Source: an uncultured Bacteroidota bacterium (GTDB lineage Bacteria; Bacteroidota; Bacteroidia; Bacteroidales; 4484-276). From it: a stretch of 46,895 bases of DNA. Shown here in pieces: positions 34,338 through 43,500 of the stretch (positions are counted from its first letter, which is position 1; every line of letters starts with the position of its first letter). The position numbers and the translations under genes were made by a program. The stretch covers positions 1 through 46,895 of the forward strand of contig CAJATL010000114.1 of assembly GCA_903944895.1 (NCBI GenBank), in the 5' to 3' direction. A model generated the notes under the pieces. It had not been told where the DNA came from. It did not search any database and saw only the letters and a list, made by a program, of their open reading frames with translations.

Positions 34338-37070
34338 TTAATCCTTCACGCACCTGGCGGAATTACCCATTGCCTTTTCACAGTGGTCATGAGCTATCCA
34401 GGTGTAATCGGTGTAAAGGTAAAAATACCAGGCATCGGTATCGGAATATTCGGTAGCAGACCAAATTGCAGCGCTGACATTGAAATAATAAAAGCTGCCG
34501 GCATAAGCAAAGCCAGTTCCAAGGGCGGTAAACCCGCTGGTATTTGTGCCAACTGAAGATGCCCAATGGCTGGTGCCGGTTTCTCTCATCTTTGCGCCGG
34601 CATCCGTAATCAGCCAGCTCGTATTTTCACAATTCAAAGCCGGATCAAGATAAGTATAAACCTGACACCACTCTGCGTCTGAAGGAATATGCCAGCCGGT
34701 TGGGCAGATGCCCTGCCGTCCACTGGGATTGGTGGCACTGGAAGATGTCCAGTTCATCAATTCATCCCATTGGTAAAAACCACCATACACGTCGCAGTTG
34801 GCTTCGTCGTTGTTATAACAGTACTTTTCGACAATACTGTCATTGGTTTGTCCAACAGATACGTCAATCATTGTACCCACGTTTATATTTTGCTTCATCC
34901 AGCATTGGGAGCCTATAACTACCGTTTCATAGGTTTTTCCTTCATAGCTTATGGTGCCACACGACTTTCTATCCTGCGGAACATACGTCCAGGAAGTTCC
35001 ATCAAACCAACAAAGGGTTTTTATAGTGGTGTTATAAATTGTTAAGCCTTCGACAGGCGAAATGATCGAATTCATCTGTACCGTCGTCATTCTGGGAGGC
35101 AGGAAACCTTTTGAAGTACTGCTTAATTCTGCTAATGCAGAAGATGCCGGCGCGGTGGTACCAACACCAACCTGACCTTCCACCAGCAAACCATTGGCTG
35201 GCGCTGCATTTGTTCCGGAATAAGTCGAGCCGATCACGGCATTACCGGCAATGTCAATTTTGCTTTGCGGATTTGATGTGCCGATGCCAACTTTGCCGGT
35301 ATTGTAAGAAATATCCTGGTCGCTGGTAACCCACTGGCTCGAAACTTTGTTGTTGAAGCTGTTCCAGTCGGCGGTAGTTAAATACCCGCTGGTGGTGGAA
35401 TTGGCTGCGGCGATTGAACCTGTAAGTTGATTACCTGAGATAGTCAGGGTTAATGGGGCAGTTCCGGTTGCTGCTGTAATCCTGTTTGTGTAAGCGGTAT
35501 TCCAGTTGGTAATGTTACCGGCGGTTATTCCTTTGGCAGGATGAACTGCAAAAATAGGATCTGTTTCGGTAAAACTTGTCAGATAACCCGCCGTTGCGTG
35601 GTTTCCCCAGCCAAAAGCGGTATTCCAATTTGAAATATTACCGGCGGTTATTCCTTTGGCAGGATGAACTGCAAAAATGGGATCTGTTTCGGTAAAACTC
35701 GTCAGATAACCAGCCGTTGCGTGGTTTCCCCAGCCAAAAGCGGTATTCCAGTTTGAAATATTACCGGCAGTTATTCCTTTGGCAGGATGAGCTGCAAAAA
35801 CGGGATCAGTCTCCGTAAAACTTGTCAGATAACCCGCCATTGCGTGGTTTCCCCAGCCAAAGGCTGCGTTCCAGTTTGAAATAATACCGGCGGTTATTCC
35901 TTTGGCAGGATGAACTGTAAAAATAGGATCTGTTTCGGTAAAACTTGTCAGATAACCGGCCGTAGCGTGGTTTCCCCAGCCAAAGGCGGTATTCCAGGTT
36001 GAAATATTACCGGAAGTAATTCCATTTGCAGGGTGAGCGGTTGTCATGGCATTTGTAATTCCGTAACCAGCAACGGTGGTGGGCTTGTTGGTAAGATTAT
36101 TAAAATGCACCGCTGCGGCACCGCTGGTTTGCAGGTTGATTTTGGTGTAATAATCTCCACTTGCGGCATTCCAGATAGGGTCAACTTCGGTAAAACTTGT
36201 CAGATAACCCATCGTTGCGTGGTTTCCCCAATCAAAAGCGGTGTTCCAGTTGGCGATATTACCAACGGTAATTCCATTTGCGGCGTGAGTGGTGGTCATT
36301 GCATCAGAAATTCCGTAACCTGCAACAGTGTTAGGTTTGTTGGTAAGATTATTAAAATGCATGACTGCTGCACCGCTGGTTTGCATGTTGGTTTTGGTGT
36401 AATAATTTACGCTTGCGGCATTCCAGATGGGATCGGTTTCGGTAAAACTCGTCAGATAACCCACAGCTGAGTGGTTCCCCCAGCCAAAGGCGGTATTCCA
36501 GTTGGCAATGTTAAAAGGAGTAATTCCATTGGCGGGATGAGCGGTAGTCATGGCATCGGTAATTCCATATCCTGAAACGGTAGTTGGTTTATTTTTAATG
36601 GTAAGCCAGGTGCTATCCCAAAGTGCGGGCTTATTGATAAGGTCATTGTAATTTCCGCTAAAACCGTTTCCGGCGGTTTTGGCATAAAGGGCGTAGGGTA
36701 CGGAAAGCAATTCCGAAGTCCCCATTTCAACAAAGGCGGAGCCACCGGCAGGGTCAATTTCGGTTTTCAGGAAAACAGGAGTTGTACCCCAGTTTATTGC
36801 TGAAAAATTACCGGAAACTACTGTTCCTTTGCCAATTTCGAGGGTTGCAAGCCCGGTGGCGTTTGTTGTTGTAGTATGCGTTTCGGCGTAAACAACAGTT
36901 CCGGGTAACTCACCTTGCAGGATGGTCATCCGGAATGAGATGTTCTGACTTGCCAGAATTTCTCCGGCATTGTTGCGGGCCACCGTTTGGTACTTAATGG
37001 CCTGCGGGGTTTGGGACAAGGAAATTATACTTATCGAAACCAAAACACAAATTAGTATAGATTTTTTCAT
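34338..37070 (-). CDS. Secreted tail-fibre-like repeat protein with C-terminal type B FISUMP domain
   Basis: The 910-residue protein has a signal peptide (MKKSILICVLVSISIISLS), then a domain common in Bacteroidota surface proteins (IKYQTVARNNAGEIL ... LLSVPYALYAKTA, about 20-135). Residues about 183-351 contain two 84-residue repeats and 353-516 contain four 41-residue repeats (NWNTAFGWGNHATAGYL, FTETDPIF, HPAKGITAGNI), similar in style to trimeric tail-fibre shafts. A connector follows (KVGIGTSNPQSKIDI, LPPRMTTVQMNSI), then the FISUMP domain (703-910; QCWMKQNINVGTM, GICPTGWHIPSD, SARCVKD). A fibre with a binding tip is the natural reading. ATG 37070 is preferred over the TTG at 37079. Its 5' leader resembles that of the gene at 31300-34182. 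Confidence 0.87.
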   Translation of the reverse strand: MKKSILICVLVSISIISLSQTPQAIKYQTVARNNAGEILASQNISFRMTILQGELPGTVVYAETHTTTTNATGLATLEIGKGTVVSGNFSAINWGTTPVFLKTEIDPAGGSAFVEMGTSELLSVPYALYAKTAGNGFSGNYNDLINKPALWDSTWLTIKNKPTTVSGYGITDAMTTAHPANGITPFNIANWNTAFGWGNHSAVGYLTSFTETDPIWNAASVNYYTKTNMQTSGAAVMHFNNLTNKPNTVAGYGISDAMTTTHAANGITVGNIANWNTAFDWGNHATMGYLTSFTEVDPIWNAASGDYYTKINLQTSGAAAVHFNNLTNKPTTVAGYGITNAMTTAHPANGITSGNISTWNTAFGWGNHATAGYLTSFTETDPIFTVHPAKGITAGIISNWNAAFGWGNHAMAGYLTSFTETDPVFAAHPAKGITAGNISNWNTAFGWGNHATAGYLTSFTETDPIFAVHPAKGITAGNISNWNTAFGWGNHATAGYLTSFTETDPIFAVHPAKGITAGNITNWNTAYTNRITAATGTAPLTLTISGNQLTGSIAAANSTTSGYLTTADWNSFNNKVSSQWVTSDQDISYNTGKVGIGTSNPQSKIDIAGNAVIGSTYSGTNAAPANGLLVEGQVGVGTTAPASSALAELSSTSKGFLPPRMTTVQMNSIISPVEGLTIYNTTIKTLCWFDGTSWTYVPQDRKSCGTISYEGKTYETVVIGSQCWMKQNINVGTMIDVSVGQTNDSIVEKYCYNNDEANCDVYGGFYQWDELMNWTSSSATNPSGRQGICPTGWHIPSDAEWCQVYTYLDPALNCENTSWLITDAGAKMRETGTSHWASSVGTNTSGFTALGTGFAYAGSFYYFNVSAAIWSATEYSDTDAWYFYLYTDYTWIAHDHCEKAMGNSARCVKD
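35521..36012 (-). repeat. Four tandem 123-bp coding repeats
   Basis: Unit starts at 35521, 35644, 35767 and 35890 are exactly 123 bp apart, and the next unit boundary falls at 36013. Units differ at only a few bases each, so the amplification is recent. Each encodes 41 residues of the fibre shaft. Copy-number change keeps the frame. Confidence 0.9.
36017..36520 (-). repeat. Two tandem 252-bp coding repeats
   Basis: The block TAATTCC recurs at 36017, 36269 and 36521, exactly 252 bp apart. Each unit encodes 84 residues that contain the 41-residue motif plus an insert (NYYTKTNMQTSGAA ... NKPNTVAGYGI). The units are more diverged than the 123-bp ones and so are older. Confidence 0.85.
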
Positions 37071-37246
37071 AAAACACAAATTATTTGATGATTATTAAAA
37101 CTTGAATTTAAATGACAACCGAACCATTTTTTTAGCAAACTTAATAAAAAGCGACAGGAACCAAAATTTTATTGTCGAAATTACTCCAGTTCCGTAGCTG
37201 CGGCATGGATGCATCATTTATATTCTGACTATAGAATCAGGCCGAA

Positions 37247-37310
37247 TCTTAAAATAAAAAACCTGCCTGGCCATTCTAAATTTTATTTTCAGATAAGCCA
37301 GGCAGGTTAT
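37247..37310 (-). terminator. Terminator after the three-domain FISUMP gene
   Basis: ACCTGCCTGGC (37261-37271) and GCCAGGCAGGT (37297-37307) form a perfect 11-bp stem with a 25-nt loop, followed on the minus strand by TTTTTTATTTT. It starts 11 bp after the stop at 37318. Confidence 0.87.
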
Positions 37311-37317
37311 AAAATTG

Positions 37318-40300
37318 TTACTCTTTGATGCAGCGGGCAGAAAAGCCGTTCGCCTTGCGGTAGTTGGTCACGCCGATGTTGCTACTGCCAAAGAACAGGT
37401 ACCAGCCGTAAGCGGCATCGTACTGTGTACTACTCCAGTAGGTGCTGCCCGAGCCGCGCTCGAACAGTGAACCATCGCCATAGATCAGGTACCCGGCAGC
37501 ATGCAATTTTAAACCAGAGTTCCACGGTCCGTTCCAGTTTGTCCAGTTTCCAATTGTATGCACATTGGTCCATTCAAGATAGGTTGGAATACGCCAGCCA
37601 GCGCCAAGCTCAAGGGCACACGGGTCGTTGGCTGCTATCCAATCTGAGTTTTCGCTCATGCTGCTTATCCAGGTGGTATTAGGTGTTCTGACTGTACCGG
37701 TATGCTTGTAGCCCTGTTTCCGGTTAAACTGCCAGTACCAGCCTGCCGAGGGTTCGGTGGCATCGCTCACAGCAGTTGCCTGGTGGTCGGCTCCAAGGTT
37801 GCTGGTAATCCAGCATTTTGAAGGTTCACCGGGGATATTGGTAACGGTGCCGTAAATTACTGTTTTATTAACAGGAGCTACTTCACCGGTTACATGGTTT
37901 ATGGTGATGGCAGAACCACAGGTAAATGCAGCAGAAAGTGTTGTAAAGTTCACTTCATTTCCATAAGCCGTACCCATGCTGTTGGTAGCATAAGCCCTAA
38001 CAAAATACAGTGTATTGAGTGTTAACCCGGTTAAATTGCTTACAAATGTGCCCGTTCCTGTTCCATCCGAAGTATGGCCGTCGGCAATGGTAGGATTTTG
38101 AGAAGTGCTCCAGCAAACGCCTCGGGCAGTTACATCGGCGCCACCATCATCGGTTACTTCGCCGCCGCTGGTTGCAGTTGTTTGTGTGATATCAATTACT
38201 GGAGATGTGGATACAGTAGGAATTGTTGATGCACTTGCGTATGCGAGGCATCGGATGGACAAGCCGGCTGGTTTGTCGTCACCGCCTATATGGATTTCTG
38301 CACTGCTGAAGTACAACCTATAGCCGTCAGTTGTAAAGGACTGTGTACTGCTCCAGTAAAGTCCTATGGAGCCCCGGTTGACCAGCGAACCATTGGGGAC
38401 GTACAGGGATCCGGCAGCATGCATTTTTAATGCAGAGTTCCATGGGCCGTTCCAGTTTGTCCAGTTTCCGGAAACATTCACATTGGTCCATTCTGTATTG
38501 GTTGGAATACGCCAGCCACTCCCAAGTTCCAGGGTACAGGGGTCGTTGGCAGTCTGCCAGTCAAGATCTTCATCTATCGAGGATATCCACGGGGTATTGG
38601 GTGTTCTGACTGTACCTGTATGCTTATAACCTTGTTTCCGGTTAAACTGCCAGTACCAGCCTGCCGACGGCTCGGTGGCATCGCTGACCGCTGTTGCCTG
38701 GTGGTCAGCGCCAAGGTTGCTGGTAATCCAGCATTTTGATGGTTCGCCCGGAATGTTGGTAACCGTGCCGTAGGTAACCGTTTTATCAACTGGCGCCACA
38801 GCTCCTGCCACATGGTTAATGATGATCGGGGTACCACAGGTAAATGAGAATGGCAGGGTGGTAAAAGTCACCTCATTTCCATAAGCCGTTCCAATGAAAT
38901 TGGTTGCATAACTTCTTACAAAATAAGGCGTGCCTGGTATAAGATCGGTGAGATTGCTTACAAAAGCGCCGGTTCCGGTACCATCAAAAGTGAAACTGTC
39001 AGCAGTTGTAGGATTTGGCAACGTACTCCAGCAAACGCCTCTTGCAGTTACGCTGGCACCACCATCATTGGTAACTTCGCCACCACCTGTAGCTGATGAT
39101 GGGGTGATGCCGGATATTCCGGCAGTAGTGACAGTGGGGAGTGTTGCATTACCTGGTTCTCTGAGGCAGCGTAGGGGTGTGCCGTTCGCTTTGCCGATAT
39201 TACCGGGGACATCGCTGTATGTATTTCCGAAGTGCAGGTAATAAGCGGCTATGGTAGGGTTCTGCGTACTACACCAATAGACGCCGCTTGAACCACGATC
39301 AGACAGCGAACCATCGCCTTGGTTGAGCGCTCCGGCACCATGCATTTTTAATGCAGAATTCCAAGGTCCGTTCCAATCGGTCCAGTTTCCGATTGCATCC
39401 ACATTGGTCCATTCAAGACGGGTTGGAATCCGCCAGCCAGCGCCAAGTTCAAGGGCGCACGGGTCGTTGGCAGCCTGCCAGTCAAAGTCTTCATTTATTG
39501 GGTATATCCAGGTAGTATTTGGTGTTCTGACTGAACCAGTATGCTTGTACCCTTGTTTTCGGTTAAACTGCCAGTACCAGCCTGCCGAAGGTTCGGTGGC
39601 ATCGTTTTTCGCTGTTGCCTGGTGGTCGGCACCAAGATTGCTGGTAATCCAGCATTTAGTAGGTTCTCCGGGGATATTTGTTACTGTGCCGTAAGTAACG
39701 GTTTTATCAACCGGGGCTACTTCACCGGTTATATGGTTTATGGTGATGGAATTACCGCAGGTAAAAACGGATGATACCATTTCAAAAGTGTAGGTTTTAT
39801 TGGATTCAGGAATGTCAACAATGACGCCTTCCAGGTAGCCGTCAGCATAAGCCGTAAATTGAAGCTGGTCGCCTAACGAAAAGTCAAAACCGGTGATGGC
39901 TTCCTGAGATTTTATCGGTGGTTCCGATTCGGTACTTCCCTGATAAATCAGCATCCCCTGCATCTGGTTGCTGTTGCCAGAATTTATCATCTTAATCGAA
40001 CGGTTTTCATTGCCGCAATTTACCGAAAGCACATAGTACTTTTCTTTCCCGGCAAGGAAAGTAAAGTGATGATTTCCTGCATCCAACGTATTTTCATAAT
40101 GGGCAACTTCATTTCCGAGGATATCAAAAACCCGCATTGCAACTATTTCCCTTTCGGGGATAAAAGCATCGATTGAAGTTTTTCCATCCACAGAGGGATT
40201 TGGATAATTCGGTGACACCGAAAACGAACTTTTGGCCGTTCCACTGTTATCCGGAATGCCACTAACATAATCCAGCAACAACACGGTGTCGGGCGCAAAA

Positions 40301-40470
40301 AGCGTGGTATCACCGGGCTGTGTTAGGTTTTGAATGAGAATGCTGTCCAGCGGAACGTGCAGGTTGTTGTATTCCGCGGTAAAGGTTAACGCTATCACCG
40401 GCCTTTGTGAAAAGACTGCAGGGATTGAAAGAAGGAAAGAAGTTAAAAAGAGAATGGTAAACTTTTTCAT
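37318..40470 (-). CDS. Large secreted FISUMP protein with three type A domains and Fn3-like spacers
   Basis: The 1050-residue protein has a signal peptide (MKKFTILFLTSFLLSIPAVFSQ), the shared beta region (LTFTAEYNNLHVPLDSILIQ) and an internal T9SS-sorting-like domain (SPNYPNPS ... IKMINSGN). Type A domains follow at about 238-440, 543-745 and 848-1050, separated by two Fn3-like domains carrying ARGVCWST and PYFVRSYATN or LYFVRAYATN. Each A domain keeps CWITSNLGAD and WYWQFNRKQGYKH, but the segment between RG and RC near its end differs strongly. ATG 40470 is chosen because it starts the signal peptide; the open frame to 40758 would overlap the next gene by 188 bp and lacks a signal. It has no terminal sorting domain. 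Confidence 0.87.
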   Translation of the reverse strand: MKKFTILFLTSFLLSIPAVFSQRPVIALTFTAEYNNLHVPLDSILIQNLTQPGDTTLFAPDTVLLLDYVSGIPDNSGTAKSSFSVSPNYPNPSVDGKTSIDAFIPEREIVAMRVFDILGNEVAHYENTLDAGNHHFTFLAGKEKYYVLSVNCGNENRSIKMINSGNSNQMQGMLIYQGSTESEPPIKSQEAITGFDFSLGDQLQFTAYADGYLEGVIVDIPESNKTYTFEMVSSVFTCGNSITINHITGEVAPVDKTVTYGTVTNIPGEPTKCWITSNLGADHQATAKNDATEPSAGWYWQFNRKQGYKHTGSVRTPNTTWIYPINEDFDWQAANDPCALELGAGWRIPTRLEWTNVDAIGNWTDWNGPWNSALKMHGAGALNQGDGSLSDRGSSGVYWCSTQNPTIAAYYLHFGNTYSDVPGNIGKANGTPLRCLREPGNATLPTVTTAGISGITPSSATGGGEVTNDGGASVTARGVCWSTLPNPTTADSFTFDGTGTGAFVSNLTDLIPGTPYFVRSYATNFIGTAYGNEVTFTTLPFSFTCGTPIIINHVAGAVAPVDKTVTYGTVTNIPGEPSKCWITSNLGADHQATAVSDATEPSAGWYWQFNRKQGYKHTGTVRTPNTPWISSIDEDLDWQTANDPCTLELGSGWRIPTNTEWTNVNVSGNWTNWNGPWNSALKMHAAGSLYVPNGSLVNRGSIGLYWSSTQSFTTDGYRLYFSSAEIHIGGDDKPAGLSIRCLAYASASTIPTVSTSPVIDITQTTATSGGEVTDDGGADVTARGVCWSTSQNPTIADGHTSDGTGTGTFVSNLTGLTLNTLYFVRAYATNSMGTAYGNEVNFTTLSAAFTCGSAITINHVTGEVAPVNKTVIYGTVTNIPGEPSKCWITSNLGADHQATAVSDATEPSAGWYWQFNRKQGYKHTGTVRTPNTTWISSMSENSDWIAANDPCALELGAGWRIPTYLEWTNVHTIGNWTNWNGPWNSGLKLHAAGYLIYGDGSLFERGSGSTYWSSTQYDAAYGWYLFFGSSNIGVTNYRKANGFSARCIKE

Positions 40471-40510
40471 ACAGTTAAAATTTCGTGAATTTTGTTTGAA
40501 TATCTTGAAA

Positions 40511-40560
40511 TAAAAATCTGCCTGACTTGCCAGCAGGAAAACAGCAGACAAGCCTGGCAG
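40511..40560 (-). terminator. Likely terminator after the four-domain FISUMP gene
   Basis: On the minus strand CTGCCAGGCTTG and CAAGTCAGGCAG pair with an internal mismatch and a wobble, followed by ATTTTTATTTC. It starts about 11 bp after the stop at 40571 and lies just upstream of the next island gene. Confidence 0.65.
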
Positions 40561-40570
40561 GAAATAAATT

Positions 40571-43500
40571 TTACTGTTTAATGCAGCGCAGCGGGAAGCC
40601 GTTCGACTTGAGAGGCCAGGCATTAATACTGCTCTCTGTCGAAGTAAAGACCAGATGCCAGCCAGCTGTGGTACCGTCCTGAACACTACTCCAGTAATAG
40701 CCGATAGCGCCGCGACCGAACAGTGAGCCATCGCTGCCAGACAGGCACCCGGCAGCATGCATTTTTAAAGAAGAGTTCCAGGGGCCGTTCCAATCAGTCC
40801 AACCTCCGCTTGCATCCACATTGGTCCACTCGGTTTTGATTGGAATACGCCAGCCAGTGCCAAGCTCAATCGTGCATGGATCGTTGGCAGCAGTCCAATT
40901 CAAATTTTCGTTGATGGAGGTTATCCAGGTGGTATTGGGTGTAAGTGTTACACCATCATGCTTGTACCCCTGTTTGCGGTTAAACTGCCAGTACCATCCT
41001 GCCGAGGCTTCGGTATCATCATCTTTTGCGGTTGCCTGGTGGTCGGCACCGAGGTTGCTGGTAATCCAGCATTTTGAAGTTTCACCCGGAATATTTGTAA
41101 CCGTTCCGTAAGTAACAGTTTTATTTACAGGGGCAATTTCACCGGTTACATGGTTTATGGTCAGGGTAGAACCGCAGACAAATCCGGCAGGAAGTGTTGT
41201 AAAACTTTCTTCATTTCCATAAGCTGTTCCCACACTGTTGGTGGCATAAGCCCTTACAAAATAAGGTGTGTTTGGTGTTAAATTAGTAAGGTTGCTTACA
41301 AATGCACCGGTTCCGGTTCCATCCGAAGTATGGCTGTCGGTAATGGTAGGATTTTGAGTTGTACTCCAGCAAACACCTCTATCAGTTACAAGTGCACCGC
41401 CATCTGCGGTTACATTGCCGCCACTGGTTGCTGTTGTTTGTGTGATATCGATTACCTGAGATGTTGAGACTGTAGGCATTGTTGAGGCACTTGCTTCACT
41501 GATGCAGCGGATGGATTCGGCGTTTGCCTTGCCCTGATCTCTAATTTCGCTTCCTACACTGTAGAACAACAGCTCCCAGCCCCCTTCGGGATAGTCGCAC
41601 TGCGTACTGCTCCAGTAGTTGCCAAATGAGCCGCGTCCGTAAACTGAACCATCTTGGTGGCTAAGGACCCCGGCAGCATGCATTTTTAAACCAGAGTTCC
41701 AGGGTCCGTTCCAGTTGGTCCAGTTTCCACTTGCATGCACATTGGTCCATTCGGTATGGGTTGGAATTCGCCAGCCACTTCCAAGTTCAATGGTGCAGGG
41801 ATCGTTGGCAACAAGCCAATCAGAATTTTCATTGATGGAGGTTATCCAGGTGGTATTGGGCGTCCGAACTGTTCCTGTATGCTTGTACCCCTGTTTGCGG
41901 TTAAACTGCCAGTACCAGCCTGCCGAGGCTTCGGTGGCATCATCTTTAGCTGTTGCCTGGTGGTCGGAACCGAGGTTGCTGGTGATCCAGCATTTTGAGG
42001 GTTCACCCGGAATATTTGTAACAGTGCCATAAGTGACTGTTTTATTAACAGGAGCTACTTCACCGGTTATATGGTTTATGGTGAAGGTAGAACCGCAGAC
42101 AAATCCGGCAGAAAGCGTTGTAAAGTTCACCTCATTTCCATAAGCAGTGCCCACACTGTTGGTGGCATAAGCCCTTGCGAAATAAGGTGTGTTTGGCGTT
42201 AACTCGGTGAGATTACTTACGAAGGTTCCAATTCCGGTTCCATCTGAAGTATGGCTGTCGGTAATGGTTGGATTTTGGGAAGTGCTCCAGCAAACACCTC
42301 TTGCAATAATATCAGCGCCGCCATCATCGGTAACTTCGCCCCCGCCGGTTGCTGTTGCTTGGGTAATATCGGTAATTCCGGAGGTGGTTACCGTTGGAAT
42401 GTTTGCAGAAGTTTCATTTTTAAGACACCGCACACTCAAACCATAACTCTTACTCATCATTGATGAAAGGATAAACCAATAGTCAGCGGCAATCATCCGG
42501 CCGAATGATGCAAAGGAGGAGGATTCTGTTGAGGAATACCATGCTGTTGTATTTCCTACACCACTAAATCCTGACCCATTATCCATGCGCATGCCAACAG
42601 GCATCCCCGAAAATCCCGATGCATTGTTGGAGGACTGGTCATTGCCAACAGCACAATATTCTGAACTTGAATCCCATCCCGTATTTGTTGCAATCGCTTT
42701 GGCATTGTTAAACCCTGAGTTATCGCAAAAGTAAGCGGGTTGGCTGCTTATGTAATCGGTGAAGGTTGTAAATTCTTCATTCGTCGGAATATGCCAGCCG
42801 GTTGGGCAAATGGCTTGTATTCCAGGCTGGGTGGAATATTGCATCACTTCTCCCCAGTCGTACAATCCACCGTAAATTTCACAATTTGCCGGATCGTCAT
42901 TATAACAGTATTTTTCGATCACACCATTGTTGGTTTGGTTTTGAGTGACCATTGTCCCGACATTCAGATTTTCGAGGAACCAACATTGTGTTCCCATTAC
43001 GATGGTATTATAATTCTGGCCTTCATAAGTTACAATATCGCCGCAGGTAAAAAGACTGCTGGTTGTAACAAAATTCACATCATTGCCATAGGCAGTTCCC
43101 ACGCTGTTGGTGGCATAAGCCCTTACAAAATAAGGTGTGTTTGGCGTTAAATTAGTAAGGTTGCTTACAAAAACTCCGGTTCCGGTTCCATCAGAAGTAT
43201 GGCTGTCGGCGATGGTAGGATTTTGTGATGTACTCCAGCAAACGCCCCTTGCTGTTACTTCGGAGCCTCCATCATCGGTAACTTCGCCACCACCTGTTGC
43301 AGTGGTTTGGGTAATATCGGTAATTGCGGCAGTATTGACAGTGGGAAGTGAAGCTGTACCTGTTTCTCTAAGGCAGCGGGCAGTGTTGCCACCCTCCTTG
43401 TCGTCGTCGTAAATGAAGCACCAGGTATCGCCGAAGATCAGGTTCCATCCCCAATCGGCAGTGCTCTGCGTACCGCTCCTGTAACGTCCATGTACGCCGC

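Noticed and set aside
36033-36470. Open frame of 145 codons antisense to the tail-fibre-like gene
   Set aside because: It lies opposite the tandem repeats and its own sequence is repetitive for that reason; the minus-strand frame has signal peptide and domains.
35521-36520. Regularly spaced repeats considered as a CRISPR array
   Set aside because: The 123-bp and 252-bp periods are in frame, encode protein and have no unique spacers.
34338-37070. Prophage or tailocin remnant
   Set aside because: Only the repeat style is phage-like; a signal peptide is present and there are no capsid, baseplate, integrase or lysis genes nearby.
39323-39694. Recurrent plus-strand frames opposite each type A FISUMP domain
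   Set aside because: Similar antisense frames appear at every type A copy because the coding DNA is conserved; they lack starts, signals or independent constraint.
40471-40758. Upstream extension of the three-domain FISUMP gene
   Set aside because: It would overlap the neighbouring gene by 188 bp, and the ATG at 40470 gives a perfect signal peptide matching the paralogues.
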